Shown: one piece after another, positions 36,800 to 47,123 of the stretch
Layout of the letters: the number at the start of each line of letters is the position of its first letter
Numbering within the stretch: the first letter of the stretch is position 1
Assembly: GCA_963752855.1 (NCBI GenBank)
Contig: CAVVZX010000003.1
Span: forward strand, 62,001 to 126,000
Direction of reading: 5' to 3'
Source: DATJPW01 sp963752855
GTDB taxonomy: Bacteria; Desulfobacterota; Desulfomonilia; Desulfomonilales; Desulfomonilaceae
Length of the DNA stretch: 64,000 bases
Notes under the pieces: model-generated
The model's input: only the letters and a program-made list of their open reading frames with translations
The model's database searches: none
Told to the model about the DNA's origin: nothing
Made by a program: the position numbers and the translations under genes

Positions 36800-37638
36800 T
36801 CAAAAAATAATACCTGCGTATCCCACAAAACTGGAGCCCGGCATGATGTCATAACTGGTGTAGTATTCGAGGAGTTTTCCCGCCTTGACCCCGTTCCTGG
36901 CGGCGCTCTCCATTACCGAAGCGATGGGACCCGCAGAACATGTATTGCGCTTGGCCCGCGCATCCTCAAGCAGGCCCTGGGTGTCCATATCTATGGCTTT
37001 CCGAATCAAAGAACCATCGTTTTCATTCTTGACCCACTTTACCGCGGACGCTCCGGTCCCATGCGGGATAAATCCGTAGTTAGGGCCGTAATGCGTAAGG
37101 TCCGCGGATCCCAAAAAAATGGCGGTCAAGTTCCGCGATTTGAGGAGATCGTCCACGGCGGCCGCAAGCTGGACAGCTTTTTCCGATGAAGGCGAGTGAA
37201 ACGCAATCAAAGGCGCGTTGTGAAAAAAACGCCGTATCATCGGAAGCTGAACCTCAACGGTATTGTCCTCGAATCCGCGAGGCGGCGCTATGGCGTGACC
37301 CTTGGCGATCAACTCTCGGGCCGCCTCGGAATCCATGGATTGCGCTCCCAGGGGAGTTTCCCAAGCGTCCTCGGTGTATACTATGGGGTCGGCGGCCGCC
37401 GCTCAGGTGTCCGCCGTAAATCACGACTCGATCGGGGTCGCTGACCTGCCGAAAGAACGCTCATCACGCGGGCCGCAAGCCGGCCCGAAAAATACCAGCC
37501 CGCGTGAGGGATCACACCGCCTATCCAGCTCCCTTCCGGCGGAATGAACCCCTGGAGGAAATTGTCTATCTCAAGATTGCACTCACTGGCTGAATCAGGG
37601 TACCAGCCACTGGGCAGGGACCTGCTCCGTACGTTCAT
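36800..37638 (-). CDS. amrB: AmmeMemoRadiSam system protein B (MEMO1-like), frameshifted near 37440 and 37387
   Basis: MEMO1-like protein of the dioxygenase-related fold, commonly found with AMMECR1 and a radical SAM protein. Frame 1 gives the N-terminus SGWYPDSASECNLEIDNFLQ and GGVIPHAGWYFSGRLAARVM; a short middle stretch VVIYGGHLSGG is in the next frame; and the third frame runs YTEDAWETPLGAQSMDSEAA through NTVEVQLPMI, FLGSADLTHYGPNYGF and CSAGPIASVM to the end MPGSSFVGYAGIIF. Histidines in IPHAG, the E in NTVEVQ and TH in DLTHYG lie at expected sites. The AMMECR1 and radical SAM partners are not adjacent. Role in bacteria unproven. Confidence 0.8.
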
Positions 37639-37687
37639 GGCGCTTTCCCCCTAGTTCTCGAATCCGGGCTCTTTTGCTTCCCTTGCT

Positions 37688-38762
37688 TCAGACTATTATC
37701 TTGATTCCTCGGCTGGCTGCTCGTTTGCCGGCCCAGTCCATCAGGTTTGCCGGCGGCTCATCTCGCCCTGTTTCCGGTTTGGGGATCAGGCTGATGGCCT
37801 CCGTAGGGCACGTCCCCGTGCAGACACCGCAGCCGATACATCGCTCAGGCAGCACTTTATATGAACCATTTTCCTCAGTTATAGCCTTCATCGGGCACCG
37901 TTCATCAGCGCATACTCCACACGCGGCGCATTCATCCTGGTCAATTTGAGCGACAAAATTGCTTTTGGCCATCAGATATGGGGCTTTGAAGTATTTTACT
38001 CCGCGGAGGACGCCGCAGCAGCATGAACAACAATTACAGATATAGATGTGACCTGACTTTACGTTGTAGGTAGTGTGCACAAGACCTTCTTCTTCCGCCT
38101 TGGCCATTACCTGCATAGCTTCCTCTCTTGAAATGAGCCTGCCCATACGATACTTTTCAAATCCGTCCTCCTGGCTGGAAAGACCGAGGCAGACCTCCAC
38201 GGAATGCTTGCACTGATGGCCTTGCAGCGCGGCTTCCTTCCTGCAAATGCAATCCTGCAACTGAAAGGACTTTGCCTTTTCGAGCATCAATCTGACGTCT
38301 TCGTAGCGATGAACTTGATGCTGGGCGTCAATCGCGGCGTTCACGGGCACGACGCGGGTCAGCGCCGGAGCGAAGCCTCCAACATGCGACATCAAGGCCG
38401 GAGCATACTCTTCCACCATGTCGGCAAATTCCTTGTCCATTCGATTCAGTTGAAACTCGAAAATCCCTATTACAAATGGCGCCTGCATATAGACTTGAGT
38501 TTCCAAATATTTTTGCAGAAGCGATTTCGCCTTTTAGCGCCATATTGTCGAGCCGGCCCTGAATCTCTCCCAACGGAGCGCCTAATCTTTCAGCTATAGC
38601 TTCCGCGGTTTCGGGAATCAGCTTCAGCTTCAGCCAGAACTCAGCTTCATCCGGGGTGAAAATCTTTCTGAGGATTTTCAGTTCAACTCCACTTTCCGTA
38701 GCAGGATATCCGTTTGGCATTTCGTCGAGCTTCTTGGCCAACTGCTGATAGACGTCGCTCAT
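37688..38762 (-). CDS. Winged-helix / 2x[4Fe-4S] ferredoxin-domain protein (frameshift near 38515)
   Basis: About 357 aa across one shift. The N-terminal 100 residues (MSDVYQQLAKKLDEMPNGYP; EAFWLKLKLIP-like region; AIAERLGAPLGEIQGRLDNM) look like a winged-helix fold. The middle contains a Cys-rich IYICNCCSCCCGVLRG. The C-terminus has two ferredoxin motifs, CAACGVCADERCP and CIGCGVCTGTCP. The family is frequent in sulfate-reducing and syntrophic Deltaproteobacteria, where it is annotated simply as a 4Fe-4S protein; electron-transfer partners are unknown. It diverges from the glutamate-synthase-like gene across the AT-rich control region. Confidence 0.8.
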
Positions 38763-38959
38763 ATGACAACCTCTTCTGCGATTTAGTTGTGAGAAGGTTC
38801 GAATTTTCAGATTGCGAACAAATGCGCCGACATTCGACAGGCGCCTTCGTCCGGCTCGTATTCAGATCTATCATCCATTTTACCATACGCTGCTCCGGAT
38901 TAATAAACAAACGAACAACTTTCCGCGCCGGACAATATGGACGCGCTGTATCCGGACCG

Positions 38960-39180
38960 ATTATTATTAGTTACACTAAAAGATAACTAGGTTATTTAAG
39001 TAGTTATATTTGTTGACAGGTTGGTTAATTACAACTAACATCACATTCGGCTAGCTTAGTCTAGCTGATGTAATATCTTTTATACTAATGTCTGTTAACT
39101 TTAAACTTAGTTCAAATCATTGTGGCACATTAGAACTAACATGGCCCTGTTTAACCTTAGTATAAGTTAATCAGCCGTGA
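38960..39180. promoter_or_regulatory. AT-rich divergent control region with repeated TTAGTT/AACTAA sites
   Basis: Lies in the 499-base gap between divergent genes. Exact TTAGTT or AACTAA hexamers occur at 38967-38972, 39033-39038, 39107-39112 and 39134-39139, with near matches at 38985 (AACTAG) and 39001 (TAGTTA). The two forward copies share a longer core, AACTAACAT. A CTAGC...CTAGC element lies at about 39051-39065. The base composition is far more AT-rich than its surroundings. The layout suggests clustered binding sites, possibly for the XRE-cupin regulator encoded at 40958-42325; that link is inference. Confidence 0.55.
39013..39041 (+). promoter_or_regulatory. Sigma-70-type promoter for the glutamate-synthase-like gene
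   Basis: A perfect -35 box TTGACA at 39013-39018, a 17-base spacer and a -10 box TAACAT at 39036-39041 (four of six consensus bases). One AACTAA copy (39033-39038) overlaps the -10 box, a position where a bound regulator would block RNA polymerase. It would give a leader of about 210 bases before the ATG at 39262. Confidence 0.5.
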
Positions 39181-39261
39181 AGGTCTCTATCGCGCCGAAA
39201 TCGTAAGCGTCCATTTCCCCACGGAAAGAAGGCGTCAAATACTCTAAATGGAGGCAGACCT

Positions 39262-40863
39262 ATGTCGTTCAGCAAACCTAACCGAAGCGCAGCTACTAAA
39301 ACCAAAACAAGAGTGGAACCCGCGCCTATTTCCGGCATGTGCGTAACCTGCCTGGACGGGTGCCCCGGACCGTGTGAAATCGGACGTTCCGCAATTCGGG
39401 GGCGAGAAACTATTTATCCCGCGCCGTACGGCAAAATCACTGCTGGGGCTGACAAAGACTACCCTGTGGATTATTCGCATTTTAACATACAGGGAACATG
39501 CGTCGGAGCGGTCGGTATTGAGGCTGACTCGGATAAGGCAATCTTTCCGGTCGTAGACTGCAAAACCGCGCTGGGGGCGGATGGCGGTATTAAACTGGAC
39601 TTCCCGGTCTTTACCGGGGCCGTGGGTTCGACCTACATAGGCCGAATCAATTGGGAGGACATGGCGGCTGGCGCGGCTATTTCGGGAGTGGTGGTTGTCG
39701 CCGGCGAGAATATCTGCGGGATGGACAAACACGCAGAATTCAAGAACGGAAAGGTTGTGAAATCGCCGGAAATGGAACGTCGCGTGAATTCGTACAGGCG
39801 GTGGAATGAAGGCAGGGGCGGCATAATTGTTCAGGCCAATGTGGAGGACACAAAGCTGGGAGTTCCCGAGTATGTGATCGAAAAGCTCGGGGTGGAAATT
39901 TTCGAACTGAAGTGGGGCCAGGGCGCAAAAGATATAGGTGGTGAGGTCCAACTTACGACGGTTGAACGCGCCATGCAGTTGAAGGAACGCGGTTATATCG
40001 TTTTGCCCGATCCGACAACGTCCGCGGCTCGAAAAGCTTTCGAATCAGGTGGCATCAGTGACTTTGAGCGTCATTCCAGGCTCGGAATGGTTGAAGAGGA
40101 ATCTTTCTATAAAGAAGTGGAGCGGCTACGTGGACTGGGCGCCAAATATGTAACTTTGAAAACGGGCGCGTATCGGCCTGCGGACTTGGCCAGGGCCGTC
40201 AAGTTTGCCTCCAACGCTCGAATCGACCTTTTGACCATTGACGGCGCCGGCGGAGGCACCGGCATGAGCCCGTGGCGAATGATGAACGAGTGGGGTATCC
40301 CCACAGTATACCTCGAGTCTCTGACTTACCAAATGTGCGAGCGCCTCAATGCTCAAGGCGCTTATGTGCCGCCGATAGCCATCGCAGGCGGTTTGTCTCT
40401 CGAAGACCATATTTTCAAAGCTCTGGCGCTTGGCGCTCCCTATGTTAAGGCCATATGCCTTGGGCGAGCCCTGATGGCCGCGGCCATGGTGGGTAAGACG
40501 AACGGAAGGCAGGTAGCCGAAAAAATGGAGCTGGAAGGCAAGAATGTTGAAGAAGGCTACCTCAATCTCTTCGCTGTGGGGGCCCAGCTTAAGGAACGTT
40601 TTGGAAACGATTTCATGAAGCTGCCCCCCGGCGCCATCGGATTGTATTCGTACGTTGACAGACTGCGTCAGGGATTGCAGCAGCTAATGGCCGGGGCCCG
40701 GAAATTCGCTCTTCAGTATATCGATCGAGACGATCTGGTCTCCTTGACTCGCGAAGCGACAGAGGTCTCAGGAATACCCTATGTCATGGATTCTGATCGC
40801 AAAGAAATCGACGCTATTTTGAGTGGGGACGGGCAGATGGCCAGGAGAATATCGGCCATTTAG
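39262..40863 (+). CDS. FMN-binding glutamate synthase-family oxidoreductase
   Basis: 533 aa, intact, with GGAGG upstream. It corresponds to the central plus FMN-binding TIM-barrel region of glutamate synthase without the amidotransferase domain. An N-terminal Cys motif, CVTCLDGCPGPC, comes first. The barrel contains GAVGSTYIGRINWEDMAAGA, FELKWGQGAKDIGGEV, TIDGAGGGTGMSPWRMMNEW and the FMN-phosphate segment PPIAIAGGLSLEDHIFKALA with ALGAPYVKAICLGRA. Stand-alone proteins of this type occur in archaea and anaerobes; some may use free ammonia or another amine, and the true reaction here is not known. The convergent regulator gene lies 95 bases downstream. Confidence 0.85.
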   Translation: MSFSKPNRSAATKTKTRVEPAPISGMCVTCLDGCPGPCEIGRSAIRGRETIYPAPYGKITAGADKDYPVDYSHFNIQGTCVGAVGIEADSDKAIFPVVDCKTALGADGGIKLDFPVFTGAVGSTYIGRINWEDMAAGAAISGVVVVAGENICGMDKHAEFKNGKVVKSPEMERRVNSYRRWNEGRGGIIVQANVEDTKLGVPEYVIEKLGVEIFELKWGQGAKDIGGEVQLTTVERAMQLKERGYIVLPDPTTSAARKAFESGGISDFERHSRLGMVEEESFYKEVERLRGLGAKYVTLKTGAYRPADLARAVKFASNARIDLLTIDGAGGGTGMSPWRMMNEWGIPTVYLESLTYQMCERLNAQGAYVPPIAIAGGLSLEDHIFKALALGAPYVKAICLGRALMAAAMVGKTNGRQVAEKMELEGKNVEEGYLNLFAVGAQLKERFGNDFMKLPPGAIGLYSYVDRLRQGLQQLMAGARKFALQYIDRDDLVSLTREATEVSGIPYVMDSDRKEIDAILSGDGQMARRISAI

Positions 40864-40957
40864 GAAGCTGAACCTGAGCGTTGAAGCCAAGGTGAGGTCG
40901 CACGGCCGGGACTGTCTCAAAATCCTTTTTGTCGAGTCTCGGCCGAGCCCCTCTCCC

Positions 40958-42325
40958 TTATTTCTTAATTTTAATCCATAACAATCGCGCTGAAGCCGGA
41001 CCGGGGTTCATCCACTCCGAAGGTGTTTCAGAGGTGAGGTAAACCAGGTCGCCGGTGCGGAGCTTGTGCACAGTATTACCAGCCCTCATCTGGAGCTTCC
41101 CGCCAAGCACATAGCCGATTTCATCTCCTTTATGCACAAAGAAATGAGAAGAAATTTTGGTGTCAGGCGGGATTTCGATAAGGTACGGCTCGGCATTGCC
41201 GTCGAAATCCAATGGGATCAAAGTACGGGCCAGAACCGTCCCGCCGGGCATCTCCGAAATCTTGACATCCGTCGCCTCGCTAGCAGGAAAGACGAGCCGT
41301 TTCGTTGACCCGGCGCCTGCCTCAAAGAATGACCGGACGTCAACGGCCAGGACCTCGGCCATTTTTAGGAGCGCAGGGAGGGAAGGATATATAAGATTGC
41401 TTTCCACTTGGGAGATGGTGCTTGGCGTTACTCCTACCAGTCGGGCAAGCTCGGTTTGAGAGAACCCTCTTCTGGTGCGCACTTCCTTCAGGCGCTGTCC
41501 TAATTCGATTCTTCCGGAGGTGTGTTTTTCATCTTCAAAGGCTACGGTGAGGTCTTTTGTCCAATACCCGTAAGGCTTGTGCTGAGCGTCGAGGCTTCGA
41601 TTCTCCGCTTTCAATATGGTCAATGATGTGGCGCCCCTCTTTATCGACAATTCAATCGCCACTTGCGCAATTTGATTTATTTGAGCCCGAAGTCGGGTTG
41701 AGTGCGCATCCTTTTCCAGGACCCAATAAGCTACCGTATTAAGCTCATAGAGACGGGGGCACGAATGGCTATAAAATTTAACAATATGGTCTTCACCCCC
41801 CCAGAGTTCCTGCATACCGGTGATGCTCTCGAAGACGAGCCGAACGTCATCGGTCAAAGTGGCGTGTAGCCCATATACCGCCTCCATTACCATTTTAACG
41901 TTACGCGGTTCTTCCACCCGCACTACTCTACAAGGCCATTCAGGATGATTGTCGGCATAAAATCTCAAGAAAACATCCGAGCCGGCCCCCTTACCCCATG
42001 TGAAACAATCAAGAATAGTAAGGTTCGGATATTCCGCGAGAGGCCCTAGTTTTTCCAACAAATTGCGAGGCGAGCGGTCGAAGCTCACGTATATTATGGG
42101 CTTGGCAAGCTTCTCTGAGGCTTGCAGAAAGTTAAGGCAAAACACGGACGCAAGACTGCCCGCGTCATCGTGCCAGACGACATTATCGCCGATAAACAAG
42201 CCGCCCAAGAGACGATCCAATTGGGCCACGCCGGAAGTGACACGTTGCTTTCCTGTTGCGCCGGAAATTATCTGCTCATTCATCGCAGGATATGGCCCCG
42301 GAGAGTAGATAAAAATATTCACCAT
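40958..42325 (-). CDS. KaiC/RAD55-like domain fused to XRE helix-turn-helix and cupin
   Basis: 455 aa. Residues about 25-260 resemble a KaiC/RAD55 RecA-like fold (VTSGVAQLDRLLGGLFIGDN; KPIIYVSFDRSPRNLLEKLG), but the P-loop position reads WHDDAGSLAS, lacking the GKT of Walker A, so ATP hydrolysis is doubtful. Residues about 275-335 are an XRE helix-turn-helix (LGQRLKEVRTRRGFSQTELA; LVGVTPSTISQVESNLIYPS). Residues about 375-455 are a cupin (FFVHKGDEIGYVLGGKLQMR). XRE-cupin proteins are ligand-sensing repressors; the N-terminal fusion is unusual. A shorter start at 42283 is possible. Neighbour of the glutamate-synthase-like gene, its likely target. Confidence 0.8.
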   Translation of the reverse strand: MVNIFIYSPGPYPAMNEQIISGATGKQRVTSGVAQLDRLLGGLFIGDNVVWHDDAGSLASVFCLNFLQASEKLAKPIIYVSFDRSPRNLLEKLGPLAEYPNLTILDCFTWGKGAGSDVFLRFYADNHPEWPCRVVRVEEPRNVKMVMEAVYGLHATLTDDVRLVFESITGMQELWGGEDHIVKFYSHSCPRLYELNTVAYWVLEKDAHSTRLRAQINQIAQVAIELSIKRGATSLTILKAENRSLDAQHKPYGYWTKDLTVAFEDEKHTSGRIELGQRLKEVRTRRGFSQTELARLVGVTPSTISQVESNLIYPSLPALLKMAEVLAVDVRSFFEAGAGSTKRLVFPASEATDVKISEMPGGTVLARTLIPLDFDGNAEPYLIEIPPDTKISSHFFVHKGDEIGYVLGGKLQMRAGNTVHKLRTGDLVYLTSETPSEWMNPGPASARLLWIKIKK

Positions 42326-42417
42326 TACCTGTGAAAGGCAATTGTGACGCTGATGAAAAACCGCTCCGGGTGAGAAACCGCGAATCGGTTCGCCCGGTAA
42401 CGTTCACCTATTTTCTT

Positions 42418-42987
42418 TCAAAGCAATCTATATGGATAAGCCCTCTTTGTCCACTGTGTATCAGGATATTCCGCAGCCAGTTTTTCATATGCTCCCTTGA
42501 GAGGTTTCGGGTCATGTGTGTTTTTGTAAAGCGACACTCCTCGAAGATAGATCGCCTCAGGCGCGGAGTCGCTCTTCGGATATTGGCCCAAAAGCTCATC
42601 GAAAACGGCAATTGCTTCCTCAAACCGGCCGGCCTCGAAATGAGACTTCCCGATTCCCAGCAGTAACGAAGGGATCAATTCTTCGGGGGCCAAAAACCCG
42701 ACTGTTCGATGGCTCTCTTTGCCTTCTTCATTCAGGGTGACGATGGTGGGAGTCCATTGAACGTTGAAATCGTCCGCCAGGGGCTTGTGGTTGTAGGCTA
42801 CCCTGACTGGAATCACCCTGTCTTTCATGAAGCTACCAACTTTGTCGTCGGGATACGTAACCGCATCCATTTGTTGACAGCCGATTCAGCCAGGATTGAA
42901 AAAATCCAGAATAACGTGCTTGTTTTCACTTCTGGCGCGAGATAACGCCTTCTCCAAATCGGTTTCCCACTCGAATTTGATTGCCAT
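42418..42987 (-). CDS. Thioredoxin-like selenoprotein with in-frame UGA (UxxC) and TPR tail
   Basis: From ATG 42985-42987 (AGGAG 5 bases upstream) the frame reads MAIKFEWETDLEKALSRARS, ENKHVILDFFNPG, then UGA (42886-42888), then IGCQQMDAVTYPDDKVGSF and on without a shift to the stop at 42418: 189 codons. The UGA sits exactly where the first Cys of the CxxC thioredoxin motif belongs (U34-I-G-C37), and related proteins have CIGC here. The cis-Pro segment QWTPTIVTL is present. The last 70 residues (GIGKSHFEAGRFEEAIAVFD; LLGQYPKSDSAPEAIYLRGV) form TPR-like helices. A hairpin just after the UGA fits a bacterial SECIS. Likely a thiol/selenol redox protein of the cytoplasm. Confidence 0.8.
42851..42868 (-). 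promoter_or_regulatory. Putative bacterial SECIS hairpin
   Basis: On the mRNA strand GGAUGCG-GUUA-CGUAUCC forms a 7-base-pair stem (one G-U pair) with a GUUA loop. The loop begins with G and lies 24 bases after the UGA, within the spacing and loop rules I recall for bacterial SECIS elements (upper stem of 4 or more pairs, G in the first two loop bases, about 16-37 bases from the UGA). It would recruit SelB with selenocysteyl-tRNA. It lies inside the coding sequence for residues 40-46. Confidence 0.65.
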
Positions 42988-43048
42988 GCCATCTCCTCCC
43001 CCGGGGGATCAAAGCAATTCCCCCTTTTTTAATTCATTAAGACTAAAT

Positions 43049-44420
43049 ATGTTCACTGGCGAGAAGGCGTCAACCGGCCGGCGCGGGCTGAGCATCGACC
43101 AAGCCCCAAAAAAAGGATATATTGAGGCCCCCGCGGGAGGCCGGGGGATCGACGCTCGCTATTTTTTTCGGAGGTCGCGCAGTTTGGAATCTTCTGAAAA
43201 ACGGATACTGATAACCGCTAATTTCGGACATATGATGTCGCATTACAATATGTTTGTCTTTCCGAATCTTGTTCTTCCTCTGACTGCCACTCTAAACTTG
43301 GATCTCGCGCAGACTTTGGCTCTCCCTTTCTGGCAGTATCTTCTTTTCGGAGTTACCGCTCTTCCCTGGGGCCTGGCCGGCGATCGTGTAGACGGACGGA
43401 AATTGATGATGGTTATGTTTCTCGGGGCCGGAATGAGCGGCCTCGCCGCGGCTTTATGGGTCGATTCCCCCTGGGCGCTCTCACTGGCCCTCGCGGGGAT
43501 CGGACTATTCTCGGGGATTTATCACCCCATAGGAATGGGTCTTATCTCGAAAGGGGTCAAGCGCCTCACGGTTGCAATGGGATACAATGCGGTCTTTGGA
43601 GGCCTGGGATTAGTAATTGCTCCTCTAGCGACCGGTATCTTCAACTGGATCTCGGGGCCACGGGCGGCTTTCCTGGCGCTGGGAGTATTGAATTTGGCCG
43701 GACTAATGCTTATGACGATATTCCCCCTGGTCAAGACACAGGGGGAAGCGGAGAAGACAGAATCGAAGAATGACAACGGTCGTATAGGAGCATTGGTTGT
43801 TTTGCTTGTAGCGGGTGGGCTGGCGGGCCTGGCCTTTACGGGCGCCACAGTGATATTTCCTTCGTATCTTGAGTTAAAAGGGGCGCATATTCTGCAAACC
43901 GCGTCGGCTCTTTGGTCCGGCGGATCTATCCAGTAACCTCGTCGCTACCTTGGTTACATCCGTGGTGTACATGGTGGGAATGATCGGGCAATATACTGGA
44001 GGTCATGCAGGCGAGCGCTATGATCCCAGATTCACGTATCTGGCTTTTCATACCGCTTGCATTCCGCTGGCGTTCCTTCTGGCGGCGACTCAAGGATTCT
44101 CGTTGGCCGGCCTTTCCATGGCGTACTTCTTTTTCCTGTTAGGAAACCAACCGTGCGAAAACAGCCTTGTCGCACGATACGCACCCAAGAGGTGGCATCA
44201 TTCCGCATTCGGGCTGAAATTCGTCCTCACTTTCGGCGTAGGGTCACTGGCGGTCCAGGTGGCTTCCCGGATTCAGTCCGTCTGGGGACTAGAAGCTGTT
44301 TTCACCACCTTGGGTGTCACTTCTATATTAATTGCCGCTACCATACTGCTGCTCATCGCCATCACCAATAAGCCGGCAAAGGCCGAAGTGAGCGTCAGCG
44401 AAATGCGGGCGGCTGTTTAG
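43049..44420 (+). CDS. Major facilitator superfamily transporter (frameshift near 43932)
   Basis: About 455 aa across one shift. Hydrophobic segments typical of a 12-helix MFS protein include FGHMMSHYNMFVFPNLVLPL, FWQYLLFGVTALPWGLAGDR (motif A-like GDRVDGRK), LALAGIGLFSGIYHPIGMGL, and in the second frame LVATLVTSVVYMVGMIGQYT and GLKFVLTFGVGSLAVQVASR. The start at ATG 43049 would leave a 45-residue charged leader before LITANFGHMMSHYN, so a later start near 43180 is possible. Substrate cannot be told. It diverges from the selenoprotein gene and ends 16 bases before pepN, so these two probably share a transcript. Confidence 0.8.
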
Positions 44421-44436
44421 AAAGGAGTAAACGACA

Positions 44437-47095
44437 TTGGCAGAGCAGTTTTTCAAATACAGACGTGAAGATTTTGGCGAGGTGCCGGTAAAGCTAAATC
44501 ATCTCACTATTTATCTGAATTTTAGGGATGATATTGTAGAAGCTGTCAATGTCCTGGATATCAGCCCGCAAGTCCCTTTGGATCAGATCGAACTCGACGC
44601 GAAGGACCTCGAAATCGTGAAAATAGAATGGTTGTCGGAGGACCACCATCTCGAAGACACGGGGATGTCGCTGGAGTTTGACTACCGGCGGCAGGATAAC
44701 AAACTTGTTATTCCGGCGCCTAACCGCGTGCATCCCGGCGCCCGATTTCGTGTGCGAACCACGACCCGATGTATCCCTTCAGATCATATCCTGGAAGGAA
44801 TCTATAAAGACGCGACGCCGCCGGGAGCGCCTCAACAGTATATGTCCCAATGCCAGCAATGGGGCTTTCAGCGCATAATGCCGATCTATGATGATTGTCG
44901 AGCAAAATGCACAATGACCACCACTATCGAGGCGGACGCGAGATACACCCATCTGATTAGCAACGGCAATATCAGCCGTGAACTGAATCCGGAAGGCAAG
45001 CCCAGTTCTTAAGCCGGGCGATCCATCGAGACAGATTATTAAATACGAGAATACCATCCCTATGGCGCCGTACTTGTTTCTAGTCTGTGTCGGGACATGG
45101 GACACGCTGGTAGACACCGTCACCTACGAGAATGGTCGAACCGTGCGATTGGAATATCTTGTTCCGCCCGGGCGGGCTGCTCATGCCCGGATCCCGATGG
45201 ACATATTGAAACAGGCTGTGCTTTGGACCAAACAGACGCAAAATTACGAATACCGCTTAGATACGTACCGGACTATCTGTATGACAAAGTCCAATTTCGG
45301 CGGCATGGAAAATATGGGAAACACGACAATTGTTACGGACGCCGCTCTTATAGATGAGCACACTCTGGACCAAAATCTGCTGTATGTTCATGGTGTTATT
45401 GTCCACGAGTTCGAACATAACCAGTGCGGCAGCGAAACCACTATGGAGACGCCTTTCGACGTATGGCTAAACGAGGCTTACACAGTTGATGTCGAGCGCC
45501 AGTTCTCGGCCGATCTTTTCAACCCCGCATTTATTAGATTAACTCAGGTAGATAGCATTAGGAATCCTCTCATGGGTCCACTGGCCATAGAGGACAGTGG
45601 AAGGGCCGGCCGGATCGTGAGGGAGGCGTTCAACGATCCTGATGAATTGATTGACGGAGTCACTTACGTCAAGGCCGCGGAAGTCATCAGGATGTTAAGG
45701 CTAATCCTGGGTAAAGACAATTTCCTGGCCGGTAAAGAGCTGTATTTTTCACGTTATAGGCACGCTAATGCCAACACCGATCAGTTTTTCTCATGCTTCG
45801 AGGAAGTTTCAGGGCGATCTCTCGATCAATTCAAACAGGCGTGGCTCTATAGAATCGGTTATCCGGAAGTAACCGCGGCCACTGAATACAACGAATCGAC
45901 CAAGCAATTCAGCATCCAGTTCATTCAAGATTCAGACGCACAGGAGACGCCGTTCCACCTTCCCATCGAGTTGGCCCTGATAGATCAACGGGGTGAAACA
46001 ATTTCCGGAACGGAAAAGATATTCGAGATCAAAGAAAAAACAACGGACCTGATTTTCAAGAATATACAAGGACCTCCGGCAGTTGTATCGCTGAACCGCG
46101 ACTACTCCTTTTACGGCGGATTCCGACACGAGAATGCCACCCCTGAAGCGCTGCGGCTACAGGCCCGCCTGGATAACAACGCGTTCAATCGAGTGGAAGC
46201 GATGCGCCGCCTTACGGATGACCAGCGTATTGCGCTGCTGTTGGACCCGGCGCATGAAGTAGAGAGCGACTGGGTCTCGCTTTATGGAGAAATCCTGGCT
46301 GACCGAAGTTTGCCGCCAGGTCTGAGGATTTACCTTTTCCGTATTGAGGAACAACCACTGGATAGAAAATACGCTGCATGGTACCCCGAGTTAGTCGCAG
46401 CAAGGGAAAAGCTCATGCGGGAGATCAACAGGGCCTACAGAGGCGAGTTGTTGGCATCATTCCAGGAATTGGACTCCTACAGACCTCGTCAATCGCCTCG
46501 GGACGGGATCGAGGAGCGCATTCTCAAGAATGTGCTGCTGGATTTGATCGCTGTTGATGATCTGGCGGAAAGCCATGAATTGATAATGAAACACTTTCAG
46601 TCCGCGACCACAGCCACGGACCGGGTCGCCGCCCTATTGATTCTGAATCGAAGCTCTTCCGAATTGCGTCGAGAGACACTGGAGCAGGCGTACAAGGCTT
46701 GGCATGGACACGTAAGCGGCTACGCCAATTATCTGCGCATTGTGGGAGGCGGCACGCGTGAAGACGTTTTCGACATGATCGAAGCCGAGAAAAGGCGCCC
46801 CACATTCGATATCAATCAACCGACATGGGTAAGGGCGCTGTTCTTCTCAATGGCCGCAAACAATAAAATGGTGTGGACGGATCAAGGAATACAATGGCTG
46901 ACAAGCGCACTGATTGAATTAGCTGGAATTAACGCTTATACAGCCAGTCGGCTGTTAAATACTTTCCAGCAGGTCCGCAGATTAAAGCCGGATTTGCAGG
47001 CCAAAGTGAAATCAGCCCTGGCTGAGATTATTGATAAAGTGCCCCGTGACGTCAGCGCGACGGTCCACGAACAGGCCCGATCGTATTTGGAATAA
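44437..47095 (+). CDS. pepN: Aminopeptidase N, M1 family (frameshift near 45003)
   Basis: About 885 aa across one shift, the normal size for bacterial PepN; it starts at a TTG (44437) with GAAAGGAG upstream. N-terminal beta domain FFKYRREDFGEVPVKLNHL; the next frame resumes VLKPGDPSRQIIKYENTIPM. Catalytic domain: GGMENMGNTTIVT (GxMEN substrate site) and HEFEHNQCG (zinc HExxH), with the third ligand E in WLNEAYTVDVER. The long alpha-helical C-terminal domain follows. Removes N-terminal amino acids from peptides in the cytoplasm. A housekeeping gene whose interruption argues for a sequence error. Confidence 0.88.
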
Positions 47096-47123
47096 AGCCG
47101 CTAAGGAATTCGCCTGTCAACTT

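Noticed and set aside
42896..43048. Long upstream extension of the MFS frame
   Set aside because: It overlaps the selenoprotein start antisense and encodes no MFS-like residues; a start at 43049 or later is preferred.
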